Shown here one piece after another: positions 9,568-18,643 of a DNA stretch of 64,000 nt (position 1 is the first letter of the stretch; every line of letters begins with the position of its first letter). The position numbers were made by a program, and so were the translations under genes. The stretch comes from Solimonas flava DSM 18980 (GTDB lineage: Bacteria; Pseudomonadota; Gammaproteobacteria; Nevskiales; Nevskiaceae), in NCBI RefSeq assembly GCF_000426685.1, contig NZ_AUFV01000009.1, positions 186,001 through 250,000 of the forward strand, read 5' to 3'. The notes beneath the pieces were generated by a model, which had not been told where the DNA came from, made no database searches, and saw only the letters and a program-made list of their open reading frames with translations.

Positions 9568-10301
9568 GCGGCGTTCTCCTGGAACAGCGTGGGGGCCGGC
9601 CGCGCCGGCAGCGGATCATCGAGGCTGATGCGTTCCTCGGCGAACGCGCGGCGCACGCTTTCGCGCGCCAGCGTGCGCTGCGTCAGCGCGGTCCAGCGCG
9701 GATAGCGCTCGTGCGGAGCAAAGCCGTAGCGCTTGGCCCAGCGGTAGAAGGCGATCAGGTAGGCGTCGACGACGCTGAACGCGCCGAGCGCGTAGGCCTG
9801 CTCGCCGGCGCCGGCATCGAGCACGGCCGACGGCAGGCGCGCCTCCAGATCGGACCAGTAGCGCGTCAGCAGCGCGCGGCCGCTGGCTTCGACGGCGACC
9901 TGCGCGCCGGCCTCGGCCGCATAGCGCGCGGGGTAGAAGACCTGCATGAAGGCATAGGCGTGCACGTCGGTCGCCAGCCACGACAACCACTCCGAGGCGC
10001 GCGCGGCGCCGAGCGCGTCGGCCGGCCACAGCCGCGCCTGCGGATGCTGCTCGGCGAGAAAGCGCAGGATCGCCAGGTTCTCGGTCAGCGTCTGCGCCTG
10101 GCCGTCGAGGCGGAAGCCGAGGACCGGCACGTGTCCGCGCGGATTCACGGCCAGGAATTCCGACTTGCGCTGATCGCCGGCCGGCAGCAGCAGGCGCGTC
10201 GTCGCGTAGTCGGCGAGCCCGGCCATTTGGATTTCCTCGAGCGCGATATGCGGCGCCAGCGAGCAGGCGCCCGGCGCGTAGTAGAGGCGGTAGTGCGGCA
10301 T
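9564..10301 (-). CDS. Glutathione S-transferase, beta-class-like
   Basis: A 245-residue cytoplasmic transferase that conjugates or reduces electrophiles with glutathione. The N-terminal thioredoxin-like domain opens with YYAPGACSLAPHIALEE, where the Cys is the residue beta-class enzymes use to contact glutathione, followed by the cis-proline segment GHVPVLGF and the glutathione-binding TLTENLAILRFLA. The all-helical C-terminal domain follows. It is the first gene of the leftward operon and faces a LysR regulator 129 bases away, the usual arrangement for a regulator controlling its neighbour. Confidence 0.92.
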   Translation of the reverse strand: MPHYRLYYAPGACSLAPHIALEEIQMAGLADYATTRLLLPAGDQRKSEFLAVNPRGHVPVLGFRLDGQAQTLTENLAILRFLAEQHPQARLWPADALGAARASEWLSWLATDVHAYAFMQVFYPARYAAEAGAQVAVEASGRALLTRYWSDLEARLPSAVLDAGAGEQAYALGAFSVVDAYLIAFYRWAKRYGFAPHERYPRWTALTQRTLARESVRRAFAEERISLDDPLPARPAPTLFQENAA

Positions 10302-10382
10302 GATCGGGTCCGGCGAGGCTTCGAGGGCGCGCAGTGTGAGCCGGCCGACGCGGCGAGGGAATCGAAGCGTTTTGCCGCCGGT

Positions 10383-10399
10383 TGTGAGCCGAATTCACA
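10383..10399. promoter_or_regulatory. Candidate LysR operator between GST operon and LysR gene
   Basis: TGTGA and TCACA form perfect inverted arms separated by 7 bases (GCCGAAT), centred 40 bases before the LysR start and 90 before the GST start. LysR boxes are interrupted dyads of this kind. The arms resemble a CRP site, but the spacer is 7 rather than 6. Confidence 0.45.
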
Positions 10400-10430
10400 G
10401 CGTGGCGGGTGCGCGCCGTACACTGGCGCC

Positions 10431-11309
10431 ATGACGACCCGGCTGCCCCCACTCGCCACCCTGCAGGCCTTCGAGGCGGCCGTGCGCCATCAGTCGTACA
10501 CGCGCGCGGCCCGCGAGCTGGCGCTGACGCACGGCGCGATCAGCCATCACGTCGCCACGCTCGAGGAGCGCCTGAACCTGCGGCTGTTCGAGCGCGAAGG
10601 CAACCGCATGGTGCCGACCGAGCACGGCCGCCTGCTGGTCGTGAAGGTGCGGCAGGCGCTGGCCCTGCTCGAGCGCGGCTTCGAGCGTGCCGGTCGCACC
10701 GAGCATCTGACGCTGACCCTCAGCGTGCTGTCCTCGCTGGCGAGCCGCTGGCTGGTGCCGCGGCTGGCGGGTTTCATCGAGCAGCGGCCCGACATCGATC
10801 TGTGCCTCGACGTGCGCGCCGGGCTCGCCGACCTCGCCGCCGGCGAGGCGGACGCGGCGATCCGTTACGGCACCGGCGGCTGGCCCGAGGTACAGCAGGT
10901 GCGCCTGATGGGCGACGAGCTGTTGCCGGTCTGCGCGCCGCACTATCGCGGCGGCGATCTGCCGAAGACGCTCGCCGAGCTGGCCGACTGCACGCTGCTG
11001 CGCAATCCCTGGGTGCCGTGGGAACCCTGGCTGCATGCCGCCGGTGCCGAACTGCGCGAACCGAAGCGCGGCCCGGTGTTCACCGATTCCGCGGTTCTGC
11101 TCGACGCCGCCGCCGCCGGACTCGGCGTCGCGCTCGCGCGCCGCGTGTTCGCCGAGGGCGAACTGCGCAGCGGCCGCCTCGTGCAGCTGCTCGATCTTTG
11201 CGTGCCGGACCCGTCGTCCTACTTCTTCGTCTGGCGCGCCGACCATCCGCACATCGATGCGGTGCACGCGCTGCGCGACTGGCTGATCGAGCAGTCGGGC
11301 CGGCGCTGA
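10431..11309 (+). CDS. LysR-family regulator, GcvA-like
   Basis: A 292-residue transcription factor. The N-terminal winged helix (LATLQAFEAAVRHQSYTRAA to about residue 60) includes ALTHGAISHHVATLEERL, the GcvA-like recognition helix with SHH. The C-terminal periplasmic-binding-like effector domain starts near residue 90; LASRWLVPRLAGF and ADAAIRYGTGGW are typical of GcvA relatives. The start at 10431 removes a long upstream extension of antisense-like composition. It is divergent from the GST operon and likely controls it and itself through the dyad at 10383-10399. The effector is unknown. Confidence 0.92.
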   Translation: MTTRLPPLATLQAFEAAVRHQSYTRAARELALTHGAISHHVATLEERLNLRLFEREGNRMVPTEHGRLLVVKVRQALALLERGFERAGRTEHLTLTLSVLSSLASRWLVPRLAGFIEQRPDIDLCLDVRAGLADLAAGEADAAIRYGTGGWPEVQQVRLMGDELLPVCAPHYRGGDLPKTLAELADCTLLRNPWVPWEPWLHAAGAELREPKRGPVFTDSAVLLDAAAAGLGVALARRVFAEGELRSGRLVQLLDLCVPDPSSYFFVWRADHPHIDAVHALRDWLIEQSGRR

Positions 11310-11334
11310 GTGCCGGCGCCGGCCGGGGTATGCC

Positions 11335-12372
11335 TCAGGCCTTGAGCACGACCTTCAGCGCCTTTTCCTTGGCGGCGTTGCCGAACACCCGGTACGCCTG
11401 TTCGATGTCGCCGAGCGCGAAGCGGTGCGTGACCAGCGCGGCCGGCGCCACGGTGCCGGCCTGCACGGTCTGCAGCAGCATCGGCGTGGTGTTGGTGTTG
11501 ACCAGGCCGGTGGTCAGCGTGATGTTCTTGATCCACAACTGTTCGAGATGCAGTTCGACGCTCTTGCCGTGCACGCCGACGTTGGCGATGTGGCCGCCGG
11601 CGGCGACGATCTGCTGGCAGACGTCGAAGGTCGCCTGCACGCCGACCGCTTCGATCGCGACATCGACGCCGCGTCCGCCGGTCATCGCCAGGATTTTCTC
11701 GGCGGCCTTGCCGTCGCTGGCGTCGACCACATCGGTCGCGCCGAAAGTCCTGGCGGTCTGCAGGCGGTTGGCGTCGGTGTCGACCATGATGATGCGGGCC
11801 GGCGCGTAGAACTTCGAGGTCAGCAGCGTCGCCATGCCGATCGGCCCGGCGCCGACGATGGCGATGGTGTCGCCCGGCTTGACCTGGCCGTTGAGCACGC
11901 CGATCTCGAACCCGGTCGGCAGGATGTCGCTGAGCATGACCAGCGCTTCCTCGTCGCCGCCGGCGGGCAGCGGATAGAGGCTGTTGTCGGCGTGTGGGAT
12001 GCGCACGTATTCGGCCTGCGTGCCGTCGATCAGATGGCCGAGGATCCAGCCGCCGTCTTCGCAATGCGAGTAGAGCTGCTTCTTGCACGCCGGGCAGCGG
12101 CCGCACGAGGTGATGCAGGAGATCAGCACGCGGTCGCCTTTCTTGAAGTTCGAGACCGCGCTGCCGACCTCCTCCACGACGCCGACGCCTTCGTGGCCGA
12201 GCGTACGGCCCGGCGTCACCGCCGGCACGTCGCCCTTGAGGATGTGCAGATCGGTGCCGCAGATCGTCGTGTGCGTGATGCGCACGAGCGCATCGCTCGG
12301 CTGGTCGACGGCCGGCATGGGCTTGTCCTGCCAGGCCATGCGGCCCGGGCCCTGATAGACGAGTGCTTTCAC
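11335..12372 (-). CDS. Zinc-dependent alcohol dehydrogenase (MDR family)
   Basis: A 345-residue medium-chain dehydrogenase that oxidises an alcohol with NAD(P). Catalytic zinc ligands are in ICGTDLH and LGHEGVGVVE. The structural zinc site is the four-cysteine lobe SCGRCPACKKQLYSHC. The Rossmann motif is AIVGAGPIGMA, followed by acidic MVDTD, which favours NAD. The protein resembles bacterial Zn-ADHs that act on short alcohols including isopropanol. I chose the GTG at 12372 because GGAG lies 8 bases upstream and homologues begin with KALVYQGPG; an upstream ATG adds a non-homologous stretch. It converges with the LysR gene, 25 bases away. Confidence 0.9.
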   Translation of the reverse strand: MKALVYQGPGRMAWQDKPMPAVDQPSDALVRITHTTICGTDLHILKGDVPAVTPGRTLGHEGVGVVEEVGSAVSNFKKGDRVLISCITSCGRCPACKKQLYSHCEDGGWILGHLIDGTQAEYVRIPHADNSLYPLPAGGDEEALVMLSDILPTGFEIGVLNGQVKPGDTIAIVGAGPIGMATLLTSKFYAPARIIMVDTDANRLQTARTFGATDVVDASDGKAAEKILAMTGGRGVDVAIEAVGVQATFDVCQQIVAAGGHIANVGVHGKSVELHLEQLWIKNITLTTGLVNTNTTPMLLQTVQAGTVAPAALVTHRFALGDIEQAYRVFGNAAKEKALKVVLKA

Positions 12373-12472
12373 GGTGCGGCTCCGGAGTCGGGGGAGAGCG
12401 GGCAGTCTCGCGACCGCGGCAGCGGCTTGCATTGATCGCGGTCAGGCCCGTCTCCGGCGTCTCCGGCCGCAC

Positions 12473-13132
12473 TCAGGCCGACGCGGCGCCGGCTTCCACA
12501 CGCTCGTGCAGCGGCAGCCGCACGAGCGTGCGCAGCGGGCTGTCGGGATCGCGCGCATCGTAGCCGGCGAGGCGCAGCGAGGAGACGCGCAGGCGCAGCG
12601 GCGGCAGGGCCGGCAGCGCGGCATGGCGGCGCCGGATCTCGTCCTTGCGCCAGGCCTGCGCGTACAGGCCCAGCGTCAGATGCGGCACGTAGGGCGCGAA
12701 GCGGATTTCGGGCCGCACCGCGTCGAGTGCGGCGCGCAGCGGCGGCAGCGCGCGCTGCGCATCATCGACCGCCAGGAACGCGGCCGAGTCGAAGCTGTCG
12801 AGGCCGCCGATCGTCAGTTCGAACGGCGGCGGCGCCAGCGCCTGCAAGGCCGCGAGCTGGGCGGCGAGCGCCGCGCGCGGACAATCGTCGTCGTGCACGG
12901 CGTGCTCGGCGACGAAGCCGCAGACGTGCAGCGTAAGGTGCGGCGCGCGCCGCTGCGGCAGCCACAGATCGCCGAGCCGCTCGCGCAGCATCGCCAGCCG
13001 CGCGCGCAGCGGCGCGTCGTCGGCGTCGATCAGCCAGACCGCATAGTCGACGCGGCCGCGGCGCCAGGCGGCGGGATCACACAGGCTGGCGGCGATGACC
13101 GTATCGGTCGCGGCGCTGAAATGCCGCGGCAT
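12473..13132 (-). CDS. 2'-5' RNA ligase / 2H phosphoesterase family protein
   Basis: A 219-residue protein with the two HxTx motifs that define 2H phosphoesterases: PHLTLHVCGF in the first half and PHLTLGLY in the second. Known family members ligate or open 2'-5' RNA linkages or process cyclic phosphates. The start codon at 13132 overlaps the stop of the Lhr helicase gene (TGATG), so translation should be coupled to it. The pairing suggests a shared role in nucleic-acid end processing. The name ThpR would be a reasonable family label, but activity cannot be read here. Confidence 0.85.
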   Translation of the reverse strand: MPRHFSAATDTVIAASLCDPAAWRRGRVDYAVWLIDADDAPLRARLAMLRERLGDLWLPQRRAPHLTLHVCGFVAEHAVHDDDCPRAALAAQLAALQALAPPPFELTIGGLDSFDSAAFLAVDDAQRALPPLRAALDAVRPEIRFAPYVPHLTLGLYAQAWRKDEIRRRHAALPALPPLRLRVSSLRLAGYDARDPDSPLRTLVRLPLHERVEAGAASA

Positions 13133-16100
13133 CAGGCCTGCGCCTGCTGTCCGTCGTCCTCGTCCGGCGCGTCCGGCGGCGCCCCGCCGCCGCGCCGCAG
13201 CAGGCGGTTGCGCCATTCCCACTGCAGGGCCGGATCGGCGTCGGCGAGCATCTTCACGTTGCCGCCGACCAGACTGGCGACCGGCACGCCGCCGCGCAGC
13301 AGCACGCGGTTGGCGGGCAGCGCCGGCACGCGCTCGCCGGGCATGATGAGGCCGGTGAGGTTCAGCGGATCGCAGCCGGACACCGCGACCAGCGCGCCGT
13401 CGCGGTCCTCGCGCTGGCGCGCCAGGCTCGCCGCCGCCTCGGGCAGCGCGAACTGCTCGCCGGCGAAACCGTTGACGAAGCGACCGCCGCGGATCTCGCC
13501 GCGCGCTTCGAGACGGCGCAGCACGTAGAACAGCTCGCGCCACGGCGGCAGCTGCGGCTCGCGTTCGACCAGCTTGCGGAAGACGACGCCGTAGCGCTTC
13601 AGCAGCACGCGCGCGACATGCTCGATGTCGGCGCCGTCGGTGGCGCCGGCCTCGGCGCGCCGCGGCCGCACCAGGCTCCAGCGGCCAGCGCCTTCGAGAT
13701 TCTCGAAGGCGGCGCGCAGGCCGCCGCGGCGCAGCCGCCGCGCCTTGATCTCGGCGGGCGCGACCAGCGCGCGCAGGCCGGCGAAGCCGTCGGCGGTGAC
13801 CAGACCGTGGCTGACCAGCTCGCCGAGCGCGGTTTCGACTTCGCTGCGCAGGCGGGCGGTGTCGTCGACGAGGTCGACGAAGAACGACGCGCCGTGCGTG
13901 CGCAGCGCGTCGAGCACGGCGCGTGCGGGGCCCGACAGCTCCGGATCGGCGTCGGGCGCGGCCTGCCAGTAGGCGGCGTGCTCGCGCGACAGCAGCACGA
14001 TCGGCGTCGCGCGCACCGGCGCGCTCTTGCGCGCCTCGCCGGCGCCGTTCGGCAGGCGTTGCCAGAGCACGCGCCCGGTCGCGCACAGCTGATCGAGCCA
14101 GTGCGGCTCGTACCAGCGCAGGCGCGCCGGCAGGATCTCGCTTTCCCAGGCGCTGGCCGCGATCGGAAAACCTTCCAGCTGCGCGAGCACCGCTTCGAGC
14201 GCGACCGGGCCTTCGCGCTGTTCGCCGCCGGCGAGGCCCTGCCAGCTCAGCAGGAAGCGCATCAGCGCGGCCGGCGAGACCGGCGCGAACTCGGCGCGCT
14301 TGCGGTCGCGCGTGTAGCGGTGGATGCGTGCGAGGCGGCGCCGCTCGCACCATTCGACGGCGTCGGCGGCGACCGCCTCCGGCGTGAAGGCGCCGCGCAT
14401 CACGAAGCCCTGCTGTTCGAGCGCGAGCAGCGCCAGCTCGATTTCCGCGGTCTCGACGCCGAGCGGCCGCGCCAGCTCGGCGGCGGTGATCGGGCCGAGG
14501 CCTTCGAGGCGGCTGCGCATCAGCTCGCGCAGCGCGGACTCGCGATCGAGCGGCGCGCCGAGCAGCGGCGCGTCGCCGTCGACGGCGGCGTCGGGCAGCA
14601 CGGTGCCGAGTTCGCGCAGGCGCTCGGCGGCGACCCACAAGGCTTCGCCGTCGCCGGCCGGGCGCAGGCGCGCGACGCGCCGCGCCGCCATCAGGCTCTT
14701 CAGCATCGCTGCCCAGGGCCGCGCCTCGCCGTCGACGAGGAAGCCGTGCACGACCAGCGCGTCGTGCAGCTCGTCCTCGTTGAGCGGGTCGGGGCGCAGC
14801 TCCTCGCGCACGCGCTCGATCGCCGCAGGATCGAGGCGGCCGAGATCGGTGACGGTCTGTGGTTCAAGGCTGCTGCGGCTCTTCACCGCCAGCGTGCGGC
14901 GTTCCTCGGCGGCGCCGTCGTCGAGGAAGGCGTAGGGCTTGGCGCTGAGGATCGCCTCCGACAGCGGCGAAGGCGCCGTGAGGTCGCGGCAGACGATCTC
15001 GACGGCGCCCGATTCGAGCCGGCGCAGCAGGGCGAGAAAACCGTCGACGTCCATCAGCTCGTGCAGGCAGTCGTCGAGCGTCTGGTGCACGAGCGGATGG
15101 TCCGGCACCTCGCGGTCGCCGGGCAGATTGTCCTGGCAGGCGACCGCGTCCGGGAAGGCGTGCGTCAGCAGGTCCTCGGCATCGGAGCGCTGGAACTGCG
15201 GCGGCACGCGCCGGCCGTTGCGGTTGCGCGCCACCGCGAGCGCGACCGACGCCGCCCAGCGCCAGCGCGTGCCGAACATCGGCGCCTGCAGCACCGCCTG
15301 CACCAGCACCTCCTGCGCGCTGTTCGAATGCAGGTAGTGCGCGACGTCTGCGAGCGGAAAGCTGTGCGTGGGGCCGAGCGAGAGCACCAGCGAATCTTCC
15401 AGCGCGGCGGCCTGCAGCTCGAAGTTGAACTGGCGGCAGAAGCGTTTGCGCAGGGCCAGGCCCCAGGCGCGCATGATGCGCGAGCCGAGCGGCGCGTGGA
15501 TCACGAAATGCGTGTCGCCCACTTCGTCGAAGAAGCGCTCGAAGACGATTTTTTCGCGCGTCGGCAGCAGGCCGAGCGCGGTCCTGGCGGCGTGCAGGTA
15601 CTGCGCGAGCTGCACCGCGGCGCCGCCGGACAGGCCGAGATCGCCGACCAGCCACTGCGCGCAGGCGTCGACGCCGTCGGCGAGCGCTGCGTCGGCGCGG
15701 GCGCGCAGGCGCGAGACGGCGACCGACAGCTCGTCGCTGCGGCCCGGCGCTTCGCCGAGCCAGAACGGCAGGTTCGGCGGCTGGCCCCTGGCGTCTTCGA
15801 CGATGACGCGGCCGGTCTCGATCTTGAGAATGCGGTACGAGGCGTTGCCGAGCTGGAAGATGTCGCCGGGCAGCGATTCGAACGCGAAATCCTCGTTCAG
15901 CGTGCCGATGCGCAGGTCTTCCGGCGCGAGCACGACTTCGGAATCGAACTGATCGGGAATCGTGCCGGCGTTGGTGACCGCGGTCAGCTTGGCGCCGCGC
16001 CGGCCACGCAGGCGGCGGTTGACCTGATCGTAGTGCAGCAGCGCGCCGCGGCGGCCGCGCCGCGTGGCGTAGCCGTCGGCGAGCATGCGCACGACTTCCT

Positions 16101-17484
16101 CGAAGCGTTCCGCCGTCAGCTCGCGGTACGGCAGCGCGCGGGCGAAGCGCGCGTACAGCGCGTCGAGCGGCCAGTCCTGGCAGGCGACCTCGGCGACGAT
16201 CTGCTGTGCGAGCACGTCGAGCGGCGCCGGCACGATCGTCGCGCGGTCGAGCTCGCCGCGCTGCACGCAGTCGAGCAGCGCCACGCATTCGACGAGATCG
16301 TCGAGCGAGACCGGGAACAGCCGGCCCTTCGGCACCGCGCGCACAGCGTGGCCGGCGCGACCGACGCGCTGCAGGAAGGCGTTGATGCCGCGCGGCGAGC
16401 CGATCTGGCAGACCAGGTCGATGTCGCCGATGTCGATGCCGAGTTCGAGCGAGGCGGTCGCGACCAGGGCCTTCAGCTCGCCGGCCTTGAGGCGCTGCTC
16501 GGCGCGCAGGCGGTGCTCCTTGGCGAGGCTGCCGTGATGCGCGGTGACGTGTTCGGCGCCGATGCGTTCGGCGAGGTGATGGGCGATGCGTTCGGCCAGG
16601 CGGCGCTGGTTGACGAAGATCAGCGTCGTGCGGTGTTCCGCGATCAGCGCCGCGAGGCGGTCGTAGACCTCGCCCCAGACTTCGTTGGCCATCACCGGCG
16701 TCAGCGGCGCGAGCGGCACTTCCAGCGCGAGATCGCGCTCGCGCTTGTGGCCGGCGTCGACGATCGCGCACTGCGCGGCGCGGGCGCCGAGCAGCATCTG
16801 CGCCATCAGCTCGATCGGCTTCTGCGTCGCCGACAGGCCGATGCGCAGCGGCGCGCGCTCGCACAGCGCGTCGAGTCGTTCCAGCGTCAGCGCCAGATGC
16901 GCGCCGCGCTTGGTGCCGGCGACCGCATGCAGCTCGTCGACGATCACGGTGCGGACCTTGCCGAGCATGCCGCGGCCGGCGTCCGAGCTGAGCAGGATGA
17001 ACAGCGATTCCGGCGTCGTCACCAGAATGTGCGGCGGCACCTTCTTCATGCGCTCGCGCTCGAAGCTGGAGGTGTCGCCGGTGCGCACCGCGGTGCGGAT
17101 CGCCAGCTCGCCGAGGCCCAGTTCGCGGGCGCGCGCGGCGATGCCGGCGAGCGGCGCTTCGAGGTTCTTCTGGATGTCGTTCGACAGCGCCTTCAGCGGC
17201 GAGATGTACAGCACCTGCGTTTCGTCCGGCAGGCCCTGCTCGACGCCTTCGGCGACCAGTTCGTTGATCGCCGCGAGGAAGGCGGCGAGCGTCTTGCCCG
17301 AGCCGGTCGGGGCGGTGATCAGCGCGTCGCGGCGCTGTGTCGTGACCTGCCAGGCCTGGCGCTGCACGGCGGTCGGCTCGCCGAACGCCGTGCCGAACCA
17401 GTCGGCGACGGCCGGATGGAACAGGCCGGCGAGCGGACCTTCGCTGGCGGTCCGGCGGGCGGCGAGGGGAAGCGAGTGCTGCAT
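13132..17484 (-). CDS. lhr: Large Lhr-type ATP-dependent helicase
   Basis: A 1450-residue superfamily-2 helicase of the full-length Lhr kind. The Walker A motif APTGSGKT lies at residues 58-65. Motif II is DELH, the Lhr variant of DEAH, in TVIVDELHAVAGTKRGAH, and motif III is GLSATQ. The second RecA domain has TLIFVNQRR, ASLELGIDIG and QRVGRAGH. A long C-terminal half follows with the winged-helix and Lhr-specific domains (YEPHWLDQLCATGRVLW near the middle and SGCDPLNLTG near the end). Lhr proteins translocate 3'-5' on single-stranded DNA and take part in DNA repair; the large form also has a C-terminal domain linked to uracil-DNA glycosylase activity. Length and motif order are intact. The stop overlaps the 2H phosphoesterase start. 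Confidence 0.95.
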   Translation of the reverse strand: MQHSLPLAARRTASEGPLAGLFHPAVADWFGTAFGEPTAVQRQAWQVTTQRRDALITAPTGSGKTLAAFLAAINELVAEGVEQGLPDETQVLYISPLKALSNDIQKNLEAPLAGIAARARELGLGELAIRTAVRTGDTSSFERERMKKVPPHILVTTPESLFILLSSDAGRGMLGKVRTVIVDELHAVAGTKRGAHLALTLERLDALCERAPLRIGLSATQKPIELMAQMLLGARAAQCAIVDAGHKRERDLALEVPLAPLTPVMANEVWGEVYDRLAALIAEHRTTLIFVNQRRLAERIAHHLAERIGAEHVTAHHGSLAKEHRLRAEQRLKAGELKALVATASLELGIDIGDIDLVCQIGSPRGINAFLQRVGRAGHAVRAVPKGRLFPVSLDDLVECVALLDCVQRGELDRATIVPAPLDVLAQQIVAEVACQDWPLDALYARFARALPYRELTAERFEEVVRMLADGYATRRGRRGALLHYDQVNRRLRGRRGAKLTAVTNAGTIPDQFDSEVVLAPEDLRIGTLNEDFAFESLPGDIFQLGNASYRILKIETGRVIVEDARGQPPNLPFWLGEAPGRSDELSVAVSRLRARADAALADGVDACAQWLVGDLGLSGGAAVQLAQYLHAARTALGLLPTREKIVFERFFDEVGDTHFVIHAPLGSRIMRAWGLALRKRFCRQFNFELQAAALEDSLVLSLGPTHSFPLADVAHYLHSNSAQEVLVQAVLQAPMFGTRWRWAASVALAVARNRNGRRVPPQFQRSDAEDLLTHAFPDAVACQDNLPGDREVPDHPLVHQTLDDCLHELMDVDGFLALLRRLESGAVEIVCRDLTAPSPLSEAILSAKPYAFLDDGAAEERRTLAVKSRSSLEPQTVTDLGRLDPAAIERVREELRPDPLNEDELHDALVVHGFLVDGEARPWAAMLKSLMAARRVARLRPAGDGEALWVAAERLRELGTVLPDAAVDGDAPLLGAPLDRESALRELMRSRLEGLGPITAAELARPLGVETAEIELALLALEQQGFVMRGAFTPEAVAADAVEWCERRRLARIHRYTRDRKRAEFAPVSPAALMRFLLSWQGLAGGEQREGPVALEAVLAQLEGFPIAASAWESEILPARLRWYEPHWLDQLCATGRVLWQRLPNGAGEARKSAPVRATPIVLLSREHAAYWQAAPDADPELSGPARAVLDALRTHGASFFVDLVDDTARLRSEVETALGELVSHGLVTADGFAGLRALVAPAEIKARRLRRGGLRAAFENLEGAGRWSLVRPRRAEAGATDGADIEHVARVLLKRYGVVFRKLVEREPQLPPWRELFYVLRRLEARGEIRGGRFVNGFAGEQFALPEAAASLARQREDRDGALVAVSGCDPLNLTGLIMPGERVPALPANRVLLRGGVPVASLVGGNVKMLADADPALQWEWRNRLLRRGGGAPPDAPDEDDGQQAQA

Positions 17485-17656
17485 GGCGCTAGCTTAGACC
17501 ATCGTCGGGCGCGAACGATCCCGGCGCCGCGCGGACCCGGCCCGGCGCACGGCCGGCCGGCCGGCCTGGCCGGCGATTCCCGTAGAATGAAGCACTTGCG
17601 CAGTCATTCCTTGTTCGTGATCCGCCGCGCAGTGGCGCGGCGACGGTGAGCTTGCG

Positions 17657-18442
17657 GTGTTCGACTGGATCAATGTGCTGGCGGGATTCGGCGTCGGGGT
17701 GCTGGTCGGACTGACCGGCGTCGGCGGCGGCGCGCTGATGACGCCGATCATGGTGCTGCTGTTCGGCGTCGCGCCGCATACGGCGGTCGGCACCGATCTG
17801 TGGTTCGCCGCGATCACCAAGATCGTCGGCGGCTGGGTGCACGGCAAGCGTGGCTCGGTCGACTGGCAGGTTCTGCGCCGCATGTTCTACGGCAGCATTC
17901 CGGCCGCGCTGCTGACCCTGCTGTGGCTGCATCAGAGCGGTAGCGGCCCGTCGCACAACGGCCTGATGCTGAAGATGCTCGGCTTCGTGCTGGTGCTGAC
18001 CTCGATCGCCGCGGTGTTCCGCCAATCGGTGCACCGCATCGGCGAGCGGATGCGCGCCGAGCGCGCCGCCGCGTTCAAGGCGATGCAGCCGGGCGCGACT
18101 GTGGCCGCCGGCGCGGTTCTGGGCTTTCTCGTCACCTTCACGTCGATCGGCGCCGGTGCGCTCGGCGCCGTGCTGCTGCTGTATCTGTACCCGCGGCGGA
18201 TGAAGCCGAGCACGCTGGTCGGGACCGATATCGTGCATGCGATCCCGCTGACGCTACTGGCCGGGTCCGGGCACTTGCTGCTCGGCAACGTGGACTTCGC
18301 GCTGCTCGGCACCCTGCTCGTGGGCTCGGTACCCGGCATCGCGCTCGGCTCGCTGGCTGCGGCGCGCGCGCCCGAGCGCCTGATCCGCGGCCTGATTTCG
18401 CTGTTGCTGACGGTGGTCGGCCTCAAGATGCTGCTGGCCTGA
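17657..18442 (+). CDS. TauE/SafE-family membrane permease
   Basis: A 261-residue inner-membrane protein of the TauE/SafE (sulfite or organosulfonate exporter) family. The two family repeats are visible: GVLVGLTGVGGGALMTPI with AVGTDLWFAAITKI in the N-terminal half, and LGFLVTFTSIGAGALGAVL with TLVGTDIVHAIPL in the second. The start is a GTG at 17657 with a weak ribosome site. No sulfur genes are nearby, so the substrate stays open. It is transcribed divergently from lhr. Confidence 0.9.
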   Translation: MFDWINVLAGFGVGVLVGLTGVGGGALMTPIMVLLFGVAPHTAVGTDLWFAAITKIVGGWVHGKRGSVDWQVLRRMFYGSIPAALLTLLWLHQSGSGPSHNGLMLKMLGFVLVLTSIAAVFRQSVHRIGERMRAERAAAFKAMQPGATVAAGAVLGFLVTFTSIGAGALGAVLLLYLYPRRMKPSTLVGTDIVHAIPLTLLAGSGHLLLGNVDFALLGTLLVGSVPGIALGSLAAARAPERLIRGLISLLLTVVGLKMLLA

Positions 18443-18448
18443 AGCTGC

Positions 18449-18467
18449 CGGCCGGCGGCGCCGGCCG
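18449..18467. terminator. GC-rich palindrome after the TauE-family gene
   Basis: A near-perfect dyad with 9-base arms CGGCCGGCG and CGCCGGCCG around one base, 7 bases after the stop codon. There is no T run, so termination is inferred only from position and strength. Confidence 0.4.
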
Positions 18468-18582
18468 AAGCGGCGGACCATCACCGCAGTGCAGCGGCCG
18501 CCGGCGGGCGTTCTGGCAATGCGGGTCGGCAGGGGCATGGCACTACTCCGGAGCGGGGTTGGTCGCCATCTAACGCGCCAGC

Positions 18583-18601
18583 GGGCTCAGAAACTGAGCC
18601 C
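18583..18601. promoter_or_regulatory. Perfect inverted repeat upstream of 5'-nucleotidase gene
   Basis: GGGCTCAG and CTGAGCCC are perfect 8-base arms around AAA, ending 42 bases before the start of the 5'-nucleotidase gene. There is no T tract. It could be an operator or a leader hairpin. Confidence 0.4.
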
Positions 18602-18643
18602 GGTTCGTCGCACAATGCATGCATCGAAAAACCGGAGTCGCCG

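Noticed and set aside
10383-10399. CRP binding site
   Set aside because: The arms match TGTGA/TCACA but the spacer is 7 rather than 6, so a LysR dyad is more likely.
13618-17649. A 1343-codon open frame on the plus strand opposite lhr
   Set aside because: It is a mirror of a GC-rich gene: composition is Arg/Ala/Gln/Val-rich without domains, and the opposite strand encodes an intact helicase.
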